Source of the DNA: Bryobacter sp. CoA8 C33 | GTDB lineage: Bacteria > Acidobacteriota > Terriglobia > Bryobacterales > Bryobacteraceae | Length of the DNA stretch: 61,205 bases | Assembly (NCBI GenBank): GCA_019931185.1 | Contig: JAINDK010000049.1 | Coordinates: forward strand, 1-61,205 | Direction of reading: 5' to 3' | Part shown: in pieces, positions 40,571 to 48,401 of the stretch | Layout: every line of letters begins with the position of its first letter | Numbering within the stretch: the stretch's first letter is position 1 | Notes under the pieces: generated by a model | Databases searched by the model: none | Seen by the model: the letters and a program-made list of their open reading frames with translations, nothing else | Told to the model about the DNA's origin: nothing | Translations under genes and position numbers: made by a program

Positions 40571-42536
40571 ACAGCCAACCCGGATACCGGTGCCGCACCG
40601 CTCCTGCCTTCCGCCCCACGCAGTAGATACCATCTCCCCGCAACTCTCCGCTCCAGTGATACTGCGAGAGCATGTGCGCGATCACATGATGCTCCGGATG
40701 GGGCAATTCGAGAAACTCTCCCGTCTCGAGCCGCGTCACCTCGAGGCCGGCCTCCCAGAACAGCAGATGCACCTCTCTCGGTGTGTACTCCCGGTTGTGC
40801 CTGGCCTCGGCCTCCTCGCCGTGCTGCCGCGGCAGTATGTAGGCCGGGAAAAATCCCGGATGATACCCGTTCACAATCGCGTACAGCGCCCGCAGGCTCG
40901 CCGCGTTCGGCGTCGTCAGCACCAGCGTCCCACCCGGCTTCAAGATCCGGTTGATCTCCCCCATCATGTGCATTGGATCGGCCGTCAAATGCTCGAGCAA
41001 CTCGCAGCACAACACCGTGTCAAAGCTCTCGTCCCCGTACGGAAAATGATCCTTTTCCGCGTCAAAGAGATCCACCTCGCAGACAAAACGCTCCCCCTGC
41101 CCGCTCTCGATCTCGTGCCGGTCCACTTGCCCCGCCACCCCGTAATAACAACCCCTTACATGCCCATAGCCCAGCTCATAGCGCAGCGCCGGGGTCATCT
41201 GCATGTAGGCCCCCATCTCGAGCACGCTTTGCTCCGCGCTGCCCGGCGGCACCAGCCCCAGCGTCTTGGCGATCCGCGTGATGTGCGTGTTCGTATACTC
41301 GCGCCCACCCTCGCCCTGCGCCCACTTGAGGATCTGTTCGGCTTCGATCTCCGGCCCCGGCTCGGCCGGGACGAGCCGCGGCGCCGCCGCTACATCCACG
41401 CCCCTCACCACACTTTCAAGAAACCTCACATACCGTTCCGCGGCCAGCTCCCAGGGGCACTCCCGCTCCACCCAGGCCCGCGCCCGCTCCCCGAGCGCCC
41501 GCGCCAACTCCGGCCGTTCCACAAACAGGTTCAGATACTCGAAGATCGCATCCTCCTCCCCCGTGTGCGGCGGCGCCGGCGCCTTCAGGCAGATCTCATC
41601 CGGATACTCGGCAAAGCTGCCGATCTCGGTCACCACCACGGCCTTGCCGAGCGAAAACGCCCGCAGCAGCGTCCCCGAGCTTTCCCCCACGGTCGGATAG
41701 CGCAGGTTCAACACCACGTCGCAAGCCTCGAGATAGCGGTGGAAATCCTCTTCGTCGAGATAACCGAGCACCCGCACCTGCTCCTCGATGCCCAAACCCC
41801 GCAACAAGCCCTCCACATCCAGTTCCGGATGCGCTTCCCCACACAGGATCATCCGCGCCTCGGGCCGCAACCGCACCAGCCGCCGGAAGGCCCGCAACGC
41901 CTCGGCGATCCGCTTATACGGCTTCAGAAAACCAAAAATCCCCACGAGCGGCGTGCTTGGCGCCAGCCCCAGCTTCGAGCGGTACACGTCCCGCATCGGC
42001 TGCCGCGCCGCATCCCGGTCTACCCACGCCCCATGCCAGATCCGCTCGATCGGCCCCGCAAAACCCGCCTCCCGTATCGCCCGCCCCACGCAATCGGAAT
42101 GCACGATCACCCCGCGCGCCCCCGCCAGCAAGCGCTTCAGCATCGGCACGCCCTCGTAGTCCGGCCCCACTTCGAGCCGCCTGACCCGCTCAGCGAAGTC
42201 CCGCGCCGCCGGCCCCCCTTCCCAAGCCACTTCCTCCACATACTCGTCCCAGTTCCCCCGCTTGATCGTGCGCTCCGCATGCAGATGATGCAGATTCGCC
42301 TCATGCATCACCAGCACGCCCGGATGCTCGAGCGCGCACTCATAGATCGAGGCGTGATACCCGTTGTTCCCCATCTGATAGAGCAGCACATCAAATCGGC
42401 TCAGATCTCCCGCCTCGCGCGGGTCGGCGTACACTTCGACATCCGCAAGCCCCCGCAGCGGCCCCAATAGCGCTGCCGCGTAATCCGCGATCCCGCTCCG
42501 CGCCGGCGGCAGCGGGCTGAAAAATCCCACCTTCAT
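40563..42536 (-). CDS. Glycosyltransferase (GT4)-methyltransferase fusion
   Basis: A 657-residue two-domain protein. Residues 1-385 are a GT-B glycosyltransferase: FFSPLPPARSGIADYAAALL at the start, VGIFGFLKPYKRI in the middle and the donor-site region YPTVGESSGTLLRAFSLGKAVV. Residues about 410-650 are a class I SAM methyltransferase with a changed motif I (VLEMGAYMQMT), FDTVLCCELLEHL and ILKPGGTLVLTTPN. It probably adds a sugar and a methyl group to a glycan. It starts 2 bases after the DUF3108 gene and overlaps the permease gene by 8 bp. Confidence 0.87.
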   Translation of the reverse strand: MKVGFFSPLPPARSGIADYAAALLGPLRGLADVEVYADPREAGDLSRFDVLLYQMGNNGYHASIYECALEHPGVLVMHEANLHHLHAERTIKRGNWDEYVEEVAWEGGPAARDFAERVRRLEVGPDYEGVPMLKRLLAGARGVIVHSDCVGRAIREAGFAGPIERIWHGAWVDRDAARQPMRDVYRSKLGLAPSTPLVGIFGFLKPYKRIAEALRAFRRLVRLRPEARMILCGEAHPELDVEGLLRGLGIEEQVRVLGYLDEEDFHRYLEACDVVLNLRYPTVGESSGTLLRAFSLGKAVVVTEIGSFAEYPDEICLKAPAPPHTGEEDAIFEYLNLFVERPELARALGERARAWVERECPWELAAERYVRFLESVVRGVDVAAAPRLVPAEPGPEIEAEQILKWAQGEGGREYTNTHITRIAKTLGLVPPGSAEQSVLEMGAYMQMTPALRYELGYGHVRGCYYGVAGQVDRHEIESGQGERFVCEVDLFDAEKDHFPYGDESFDTVLCCELLEHLTADPMHMMGEINRILKPGGTLVLTTPNAASLRALYAIVNGYHPGFFPAYILPRQHGEEAEARHNREYTPREVHLLFWEAGLEVTRLETGEFLELPHPEHHVIAHMLSQYHWSGELRGDGIYCVGRKAGAVRHRYPGWLYA

Positions 42537-42538
42537 TT

Positions 42539-43189
42539 CTATCTCTGCAACTCCATCGTAAACGCCCCCAAGGGCAGCGGCGCCCGCATCAACAGCGGCG
42601 TCCGCGCCGCATCCCGCCCGAAAAATAACTCGATCGTGTGCCGCGAGGCCGGCCCCTCGATCTTCACTTCAATCCGGTCCGCCGCCTCATAGGCCCCTCC
42701 GATCTGCACATTCTGCGCGCCCCCATAGAGAAAACTCAACTGATACGCCGCGCCGAAAAACGTCTGCTGCGCCCCCGGGATCCGCCCCTGCTTTAACTCC
42801 GACCGCAGATAGTGGATCATCGTCAGCGCATCCCGCCCGCAGCCGTTCAGCGGCAGCTTCGATTCCCCGCCGCGCAAGGTCTTCCGCGTCACCACCCCCG
42901 CCTCGGGCTGAAACTCCATGAGCTCTTCGCGCTTTTTCCCCCCATGGCTTAGCTTCTTCTCAAGCTTTACCGAGCAGAAGTCCCCCTTGGCCCACGCCCT
43001 CACCTCGTCTTTTACCGCGAAGCCCGGGATCGACGCCTCGAGCACCAGCTCAAACTTCGTATTCCCTTCCGCCGTCAGCACCGCCTCGCCTAGGCTCAAG
43101 CCACTCGGCCAGTTCACCGTGTAACGCAGTGTTTCCGTCGCCGCCGCCAGACTTCCCGCCGCCAGCATCATCAGCCAAATTGGTCTCAT
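42539..43189 (-). CDS. DUF3108-like exported protein
   Basis: A 216-residue protein with a signal peptide (PIWLMMLAAGSLAAATE). The body fits DUF3108: TLRYTVNWPSGLSLGEAVL at the start of the beta-rich fold and the later KLPLNGCGRDALTMIHYLRS segment. The function of this family is not known; it is an envelope protein. It is joined by an ATGA overlap to the preceding glycosyltransferase gene and lies 2 bp before the fusion gene, so it is an integral part of the glycan operon. Confidence 0.78.
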   Translation of the reverse strand: MRPIWLMMLAAGSLAAATETLRYTVNWPSGLSLGEAVLTAEGNTKFELVLEASIPGFAVKDEVRAWAKGDFCSVKLEKKLSHGGKKREELMEFQPEAGVVTRKTLRGGESKLPLNGCGRDALTMIHYLRSELKQGRIPGAQQTFFGAAYQLSFLYGGAQNVQIGGAYEAADRIEVKIEGPASRHTIELFFGRDAARTPLLMRAPLPLGAFTMELQR

Positions 43190-44346
43190 GTACTTGGGAC
43201 GGTCTGCGCGGCCTTTGCGTTTACCCGCGACCGCCTCCTCGGCTTGCCCGACACCTCGTAGTAAACCTCCAACGTCTGCCGCGCCGCCTTCTCCCAACTG
43301 AATCGCCCCGCATTCTTCAGCCCCAGCTTCTCCATCCTCTGCCGCAACCCCGTGTCGAGCAGCAGATCCCGCATCGCCACCACCAGCTCGCTCTTCTTGC
43401 CGGGATCAAACAGCACCGCCGCCGAATTCGCCACCTCCGGCATCGCCGACGTGTTCGAACACGCCACGGCCCGGCCACACGCCTGAGCCTCGAGAATCGG
43501 CAGCCCAAACCCCTCGTAGAAACTCGGGAACACAAACAGCTCCGCCGCATTGTACAAGTGCAGCAGATCCTCATCGTTCACAAAATCCGTGAAGTGGATC
43601 CGTTCCCCCAGCCCGCTGGCCCGCGCCGCCTCGTACACCCGGGGCGCAAACCACGTCGGCTTGCCCACCAGCACCAGATGGTGCGGCAGTTGCGGATGGT
43701 TCCGCACCAGTTCTTCAAACGCCGCGATCAGCCCGATCTGATTCTTGCGCGGCTGCAAGTCCCCCACGCTCAGCACATACGGCCACTGCACGCCAAACTT
43801 CTCCGACACCGTCGTAAAGGCCGTCTTCGCCGGTACCGGATGAAAATGCGGCGACACCGCGTTGTGGATCACCTCAATCCGCTCCGGCGCCACGTCATAG
43901 GCCGCCAGAATTCGCTGCCGCGAAAACTCACTTACCGTCAATACTTTCGCTGCCCGCCGGATCGTGTGCGTGACCGTCATCCGCAATTGCACCCGCCGCG
44001 CTCGCGTAAAGTACTCCGGCCGCTCGATGTAGCTCACATCGTGCACACTCACCACAAACGGCGATGGGCAAACCAAGGGCGCCGTGTATTGCACATGCAA
44101 CAAGTCCGGCCGGTCCAGCAACACCCGCTTCGTTAGATCCAGCCCCAGGCGCACAAAGGGATTCGCCGACACTTGCCGTTTCTCAAACCGGTTCGGCACC
44201 TCACTCGCCGCATACTCCGTGCACACGTAGGCGTAGAACTGAGAGTCACGATCCAGCCGGGCGTAATTCTGCAGCAGATTGCGGACGTAAACTTCATTCC
44301 CCGTAAGATGACGGCCGATAGTATGCGCGTCAATGGCAAAGCGCAT
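43186..44346 (-). CDS. Glycosyltransferase family 4 protein
   Basis: A 386-residue GT-B glycosyltransferase. The start MRFAIDAHTIGRHLTGNEVYVRNLL and the donor-site segment FVFPSFYEGFGLPILEAQACG (with the E-x7-E pattern) are typical of GT4. It acts in the cytoplasm on a lipid-linked or nascent glycan. A GAAGGAA ribosome site precedes the ATG at 44346, the only clear one in this operon. A 53-bp gap separates it from the gene before, so some internal control is possible. Confidence 0.9.
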   Translation of the reverse strand: MRFAIDAHTIGRHLTGNEVYVRNLLQNYARLDRDSQFYAYVCTEYAASEVPNRFEKRQVSANPFVRLGLDLTKRVLLDRPDLLHVQYTAPLVCPSPFVVSVHDVSYIERPEYFTRARRVQLRMTVTHTIRRAAKVLTVSEFSRQRILAAYDVAPERIEVIHNAVSPHFHPVPAKTAFTTVSEKFGVQWPYVLSVGDLQPRKNQIGLIAAFEELVRNHPQLPHHLVLVGKPTWFAPRVYEAARASGLGERIHFTDFVNDEDLLHLYNAAELFVFPSFYEGFGLPILEAQACGRAVACSNTSAMPEVANSAAVLFDPGKKSELVVAMRDLLLDTGLRQRMEKLGLKNAGRFSWEKAARQTLEVYYEVSGKPRRRSRVNAKAAQTVPST

Positions 44347-44399
44347 GAGAGTTCCTTCAGTATAGTCCAATCCCCGGGAAACTCTTCTCCCCCGATTTG

Positions 44400-45551
44400 T
44401 TACAACTCCAGCAAATCGAGTGCTTTCCAGGCACTGCGCCAGTTGTATTCCTGCTCATACAGCCGCCGCCCCGCCTCCCCCAGCGCCCGCTGCCGGTCCT
44501 CATCCCGCACCAGCCCCACAATCGCCTCGGCAAAAGCCCGCCCCTCATCGGCCACCACCACCTCCCCGCGCAGCCGCAAGCCCTCGGCGCCCAGCCCGGT
44601 CGAAACCACCGGCACCCCCGCGGCAAATGCCTCCAGAATCTTCAATCGCGTCCCCGACCCCGACCGAATCGGCGCCACGGCCACGCGCGCCCGCGCAATC
44701 TCCGCTACCGCATCCTCCACCGGCCCCACCCGGTCCACATTCCGCCCTCCCGCCGGCGCACACTCCACCTCCTTGCCCACCAGCCGCAGCCTTAACTCCG
44801 GCTCCTCCTCAATCACCTTCGGCCAAACCTCGGCAAGAAACCACTTCAACCCCAACTGATTCGGAGCATAGGCGAAGTTGCCGCTAAACACCACGGCCCA
44901 CTCCCGGGGTGCCACCTCGATGCGCTCCCGCCACGGCGCCGTGTTCGGCACCACGCTCACCCGCCGCCCCTTCACCTTCGCCGCATCCGCCTCCGAGGTC
45001 ACGACCAGCCGGTCAAAGCCCGCGAGCCAGCGCCGCTCCTCGCGCCGCGAACATCCGGCAAAGCGCCGCCACAACAACGATGCCGGCGCAGTCCGCTCGA
45101 GCGACTCATAATAAGCCGACTCGACGTTGTGCAGATCCAGCACCAGCCGCTCGCCTGCTCCCCGCAGCAGTTCCCCGTATTGCGCCCCCCAAAAATGCTC
45201 CACCCACACCAAGTCCCAGCGCCGGCCCCGCACCCACTCCCCGATCTCCCTGTCCCGCCCCCCAAATCGGTCCACCAGAGGCGTCACCCCCCGCATCGCC
45301 CGCTTCGCATTCCGCCACACCTTCGCCCTCATCCCCTTGTCATGCCGCGGCAACTCAAGCCGCAACACTTCCCCGAACATCCCCTCCGGATAAGCGCCCA
45401 CCGGGTCTGTCTCGCCTGCGAGCGAGAAGTGAATCGCGCTCAACTTATAGCGTTCCCGCAGCCATTCGAGAATCGATGCCGTGCGTAGCGGCCCACCCCC
45501 CATCACCGGGTAGGCCGCCTCCGGCAGCACCACCAGCGCCCTAGGCCGCAT
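44400..45551 (-). CDS. Glycosyltransferase family 4-like protein
   Basis: A 383-residue glycosyltransferase. The N-terminus RALVVLPEAAYPVMGGGPLRTASIL is the acceptor-side Rossmann fold and APIRSGSGTRLKILEAFAAGVPVVST is the donor-site motif. The segment GNFAYAPNQLGLKWFLAEVWP is seen in glycosyltransferases of exopolysaccharide clusters. The ATG at 45551 is chosen, overlapping the previous gene by 11 bp; an upstream in-frame start would extend the overlap. Confidence 0.88.
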   Translation of the reverse strand: MRPRALVVLPEAAYPVMGGGPLRTASILEWLRERYKLSAIHFSLAGETDPVGAYPEGMFGEVLRLELPRHDKGMRAKVWRNAKRAMRGVTPLVDRFGGRDREIGEWVRGRRWDLVWVEHFWGAQYGELLRGAGERLVLDLHNVESAYYESLERTAPASLLWRRFAGCSRREERRWLAGFDRLVVTSEADAAKVKGRRVSVVPNTAPWRERIEVAPREWAVVFSGNFAYAPNQLGLKWFLAEVWPKVIEEEPELRLRLVGKEVECAPAGGRNVDRVGPVEDAVAEIARARVAVAPIRSGSGTRLKILEAFAAGVPVVSTGLGAEGLRLRGEVVVADEGRAFAEAIVGLVRDEDRQRALGEAGRRLYEQEYNWRSAWKALDLLEL

Positions 45552-46530
45552 CACGGCACCTCTCATACAACTCACGCATCGCGCGTGCCGTCTTTCGCCA
45601 ATCAAACTCAGCGGCCCGCGCCCGCCCCTTTTCCCCCCAGCCCCCCTCCTGCCTCACCTGCTTCACCCGCGCCGCCCACTCCGCCGCCTCCCCGGCATAC
45701 AGCACCGCATCGGCCCCCACCTCCCGGTGCGCCGCGATCGGCGAAGCGATCACCGGCGCCCCGCACCGCATCGCCTCGAGCACCGGCAAGCCAAAACCCT
45801 CATACCGCGACGGACACAATACCGCCGCTGCTCCCCCCATCCATCCCGCCAGCTCTGCTTCCGCCACGACCCCCAGCTCCTTCACTCCCTCTCCCGCCGG
45901 CGCCCGGTAGCCCTCCCTGACCGCTCCAATCAGGTACAGCGGCATCACCACCCCCTCTGCCCGCAGCAGCCGCTGCATCTCCACCAGCACCTCCACATTC
46001 TTGCGCCCCTCGATCGTGCCGACATGCAGCAGGTACGGCTCGCCCTCCCGCTTTACCGGCTCGAAGCGCGGCCCTGCCCCCAGGCCGATGCTCACTACCC
46101 GCTCCTCCGGCCAGCCAAAGCGCTCGATCACCTCCCGCCGCACCGCCTCCGTTGGCGTATGCACAAAGGCCGGCACCCGCCAGCGCAACAACCACCCCGC
46201 CCGCTGCCTCACCCGCCGCGATCCCTCCCCCGGCATCCACCACGGCGACAAATCATGCACCGTCATCACACTCGGCCCTCCCCCCAGATAGGGCACCGCG
46301 AAGTCCGTCCCATGAAAGACCTCGATCCCCTCCCGCCGGATCGCCTGGCGCAGCCCGTACAACCACCACTTTCGCGCCCACCCCCGCGGTCGCGGCTCAA
46401 ATTGATCCGACATCAGCACATACTCGTCCTGGCGGAACTCCTCCCGCAGTGCCCCCAAAAGCTCTTCGGTAAACCGCCGGATCCCTCCCAACGGACCCGC
46501 CATCGGCGTTCCGTCAAGCCCCACCCGCAT
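45541..46530 (-). CDS. Glycosyltransferase family 4 protein
   Basis: A 329-residue GT-B glycosyltransferase. MRVGLDGTPMAGPLGGIRRF starts the acceptor fold, HVGTIEGRKNVEVLVE the donor fold, and LCPSRYEGFGLPVLEAMRCG holds the E-x7-E nucleotide-sugar site. Like its neighbours it should add a hexose to the cluster's glycan, with sugar identity unknown. It overlaps the MFS gene by 17 bp. Confidence 0.9.
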   Translation of the reverse strand: MRVGLDGTPMAGPLGGIRRFTEELLGALREEFRQDEYVLMSDQFEPRPRGWARKWWLYGLRQAIRREGIEVFHGTDFAVPYLGGGPSVMTVHDLSPWWMPGEGSRRVRQRAGWLLRWRVPAFVHTPTEAVRREVIERFGWPEERVVSIGLGAGPRFEPVKREGEPYLLHVGTIEGRKNVEVLVEMQRLLRAEGVVMPLYLIGAVREGYRAPAGEGVKELGVVAEAELAGWMGGAAAVLCPSRYEGFGLPVLEAMRCGAPVIASPIAAHREVGADAVLYAGEAAEWAARVKQVRQEGGWGEKGRARAAEFDWRKTARAMRELYERCRDAA

Positions 46531-47824
46531 CCGCGATCCCCTTCCGTAAATCCACCCGCGCCAGCACCAGCATCCCCGCCAAGAAGAAAAATATCAGCGA
46601 CAAAATCGCCAGCCGGTAGTTCCCCGTAATCTCGAGCGCCAGCCCGAAGACCAGCGGCGAGATCCAGCTCGTCCCCTTATCGGAAATCTCGTACAAGGAG
46701 AAATACTCCGCCTCGCGCCCCTTCGGAATCAATTGCGAATACAACGACCGGCTCAGCGCCTGGCTGCCCCCCATCACCAGCGCAATCACAAACGCCAGAA
46801 TAAAGAACTCCCCCTCGGTCTTCACGGCCAGCCACATATAGATCAGCGTCCCCGTCCAGACCACCAGCGCCAGGCCCACGCTCGCCTTCGCCCCAATCCA
46901 CTTGGCAATCAGGTTAAACCCCATCGCCCCGAAAAACGCCACAAACTGCACCATCAGAATCGCCTTCGTCAGCGACGCCATCGACATCCCCAGTTGGTCG
47001 GATCCGAACTGGCTCGACAGCGCGATCACCGTCTGGATCCCGTCGTTGTACAACAGAAAGGCGATCAGAAACAGCAGCGCCTGCGGGTAATGCCCCAGTT
47101 CCCGCAACAGTCCCTTCACCTGCCTCCATCCCACCGTCAGGTAACTCTCCCCCTCCGGCAACGCCCGCCCCCCGTTGTGATTCCGCAATCCCGCATAGCA
47201 CGGGATCGTGAACAACCCCCACCACAGCCCCGCCGAACACAGGCTGATCCGCACCGCCATCCCCTCGCTCAGCCCGAATTCCGTTGCGTTCGAGTACAGA
47301 TACAGATTCAGCGCCAGCAACACCCCCCCGCCCAGATATCCGATTCCCCATCCGGTCGAGCTCACCGTATCGCGCTCCTCCGGCGTCGAGATGTCGGGCA
47401 AGAACGCGTTGTAAATCACGATCGAGGCTCCGAACATCAGGTTCGCCACCAGAAACAAGCCCGCCCCCCACAGATAATGCTCCCCGTGCATGAAGAACAT
47501 ACAGGCCGTCGCCATCACCCCCACCAGCGCCAACCCTCCCAGCATCTCCCGCTTCTTCTTGCCGTAATCGGCGATCGCCCCCACCAACGGCAGGCACAAC
47601 ACCTGCAGGATCACCGACAGCGCGATCAGATAACTCCACAAGGCCCGCGGCTCAATCGACAGCCCCAGCGGATGGATCCGCCCGTCGGCCCCCGCGGCCG
47701 CCTTTGCCAGGCTCGTCAGGTACGGCCCCAGAAACAACGTCACCACCGTCGTCGAAAACGCTGAGTTCCCCCAGTCGTAGCTGTACCAGGCCCACTGTTG
47801 TCTTCTTCGCTCTTGCCGGTTCAA
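46514..47824 (-). CDS. MFS transporter of the UMF1/Atg22-like group
   Basis: A 436-residue, 12-helix transporter. The start WAWYSYDWGNSAFSTTVVTLFLGPYL is the signature of the UMF1 (Atg22-like) group, and the loop ADYGKKKREMLGG is the MFS motif A. Substrates of bacterial members are mostly unknown. The start is TTG, with GGAAG 6 bases upstream. It is the first gene of the glycan operon and divergent from a glutathione peroxidase (44-bp gap). Whether it belongs functionally to glycan production is unclear. Confidence 0.85.
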   Translation of the reverse strand: MNRQERRRQQWAWYSYDWGNSAFSTTVVTLFLGPYLTSLAKAAAGADGRIHPLGLSIEPRALWSYLIALSVILQVLCLPLVGAIADYGKKKREMLGGLALVGVMATACMFFMHGEHYLWGAGLFLVANLMFGASIVIYNAFLPDISTPEERDTVSSTGWGIGYLGGGVLLALNLYLYSNATEFGLSEGMAVRISLCSAGLWWGLFTIPCYAGLRNHNGGRALPEGESYLTVGWRQVKGLLRELGHYPQALLFLIAFLLYNDGIQTVIALSSQFGSDQLGMSMASLTKAILMVQFVAFFGAMGFNLIAKWIGAKASVGLALVVWTGTLIYMWLAVKTEGEFFILAFVIALVMGGSQALSRSLYSQLIPKGREAEYFSLYEISDKGTSWISPLVFGLALEITGNYRLAILSLIFFFLAGMLVLARVDLRKGIADAGGA

Positions 47825-47868
47825 ATTTTTCTTCCCAACTTTCTTCGCCCTCCAGCATCCGTAAGGAG

Positions 47869-48390
47869 ATGAAAATCCTAGTATCTCTATTCCTCGGAGC
47901 TTTGCTATCCATGTCCGCCGCTGATTCCGCCCACGACTTCACCATGACCTCCATCAAAGGCCAGCCCATTTCCCTCAAGGACTTCAAGGGCAAGCCCGTC
48001 CTCTTCGTCAACGTCGCCAGCCAGTGCGGCTACACCCCCCAATACAAAGGCCTCGAAGCGCTCTACCGCAAGTACAAGGATCAGGGCCTCGTCATCGTCG
48101 GCGTCCCCGCCAATAACTTCGGCGCCCAGGAGCCCGGCTCCAACGACGAAATCGCCACCTTCTGCAAGCGCAACTACGACGTCACATTCCCCATGATGTC
48201 CAAGGTCGATGTCAAAGGTGCTTCGATGACGCCCCTTTACGGTTACCTCACCAAAACCGGTGGCGACGTCAAATGGAACTTCACCAAGTTTCTGGTCGGC
48301 AAGGATGGCAAAACCATTCAACGCTTCGAGTCCGGCGTCGATCCGCTGTCGGCCGATCTCACCGCCGCCATCGAAAAAGCTTTGAAGTAA
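47869..48390 (+). CDS. Exported glutathione peroxidase-family protein
   Basis: A 173-residue thiol peroxidase. A signal peptide (LVSLFLGALLSMSAAD) is followed by the GPx fold: NVASQCGYTPQY with the peroxidatic Cys53, then VGVPANNFGAQEPGSNDEI with the partner Gln, and WNFTKFLVGKDGK with the Trp and Asn of the active site. It reduces hydroperoxides, probably using thioredoxin-like donors in the periplasm. AAGGAG lies directly against the ATG. It is convergent with the Ntn hydrolase gene (11-bp gap). Confidence 0.9.
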   Translation: MKILVSLFLGALLSMSAADSAHDFTMTSIKGQPISLKDFKGKPVLFVNVASQCGYTPQYKGLEALYRKYKDQGLVIVGVPANNFGAQEPGSNDEIATFCKRNYDVTFPMMSKVDVKGASMTPLYGYLTKTGGDVKWNFTKFLVGKDGKTIQRFESGVDPLSADLTAAIEKALK

Positions 48391-48401
48391 ATCGGCCTCT
48401 C

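Noticed and set aside
10185-47824. Frequent CTCGAG-like hexamers as a special signal
   Set aside because: They mostly fall on Leu-Glu codons or their reverse complement and look like codon usage; a genome-wide count would be needed to say more.
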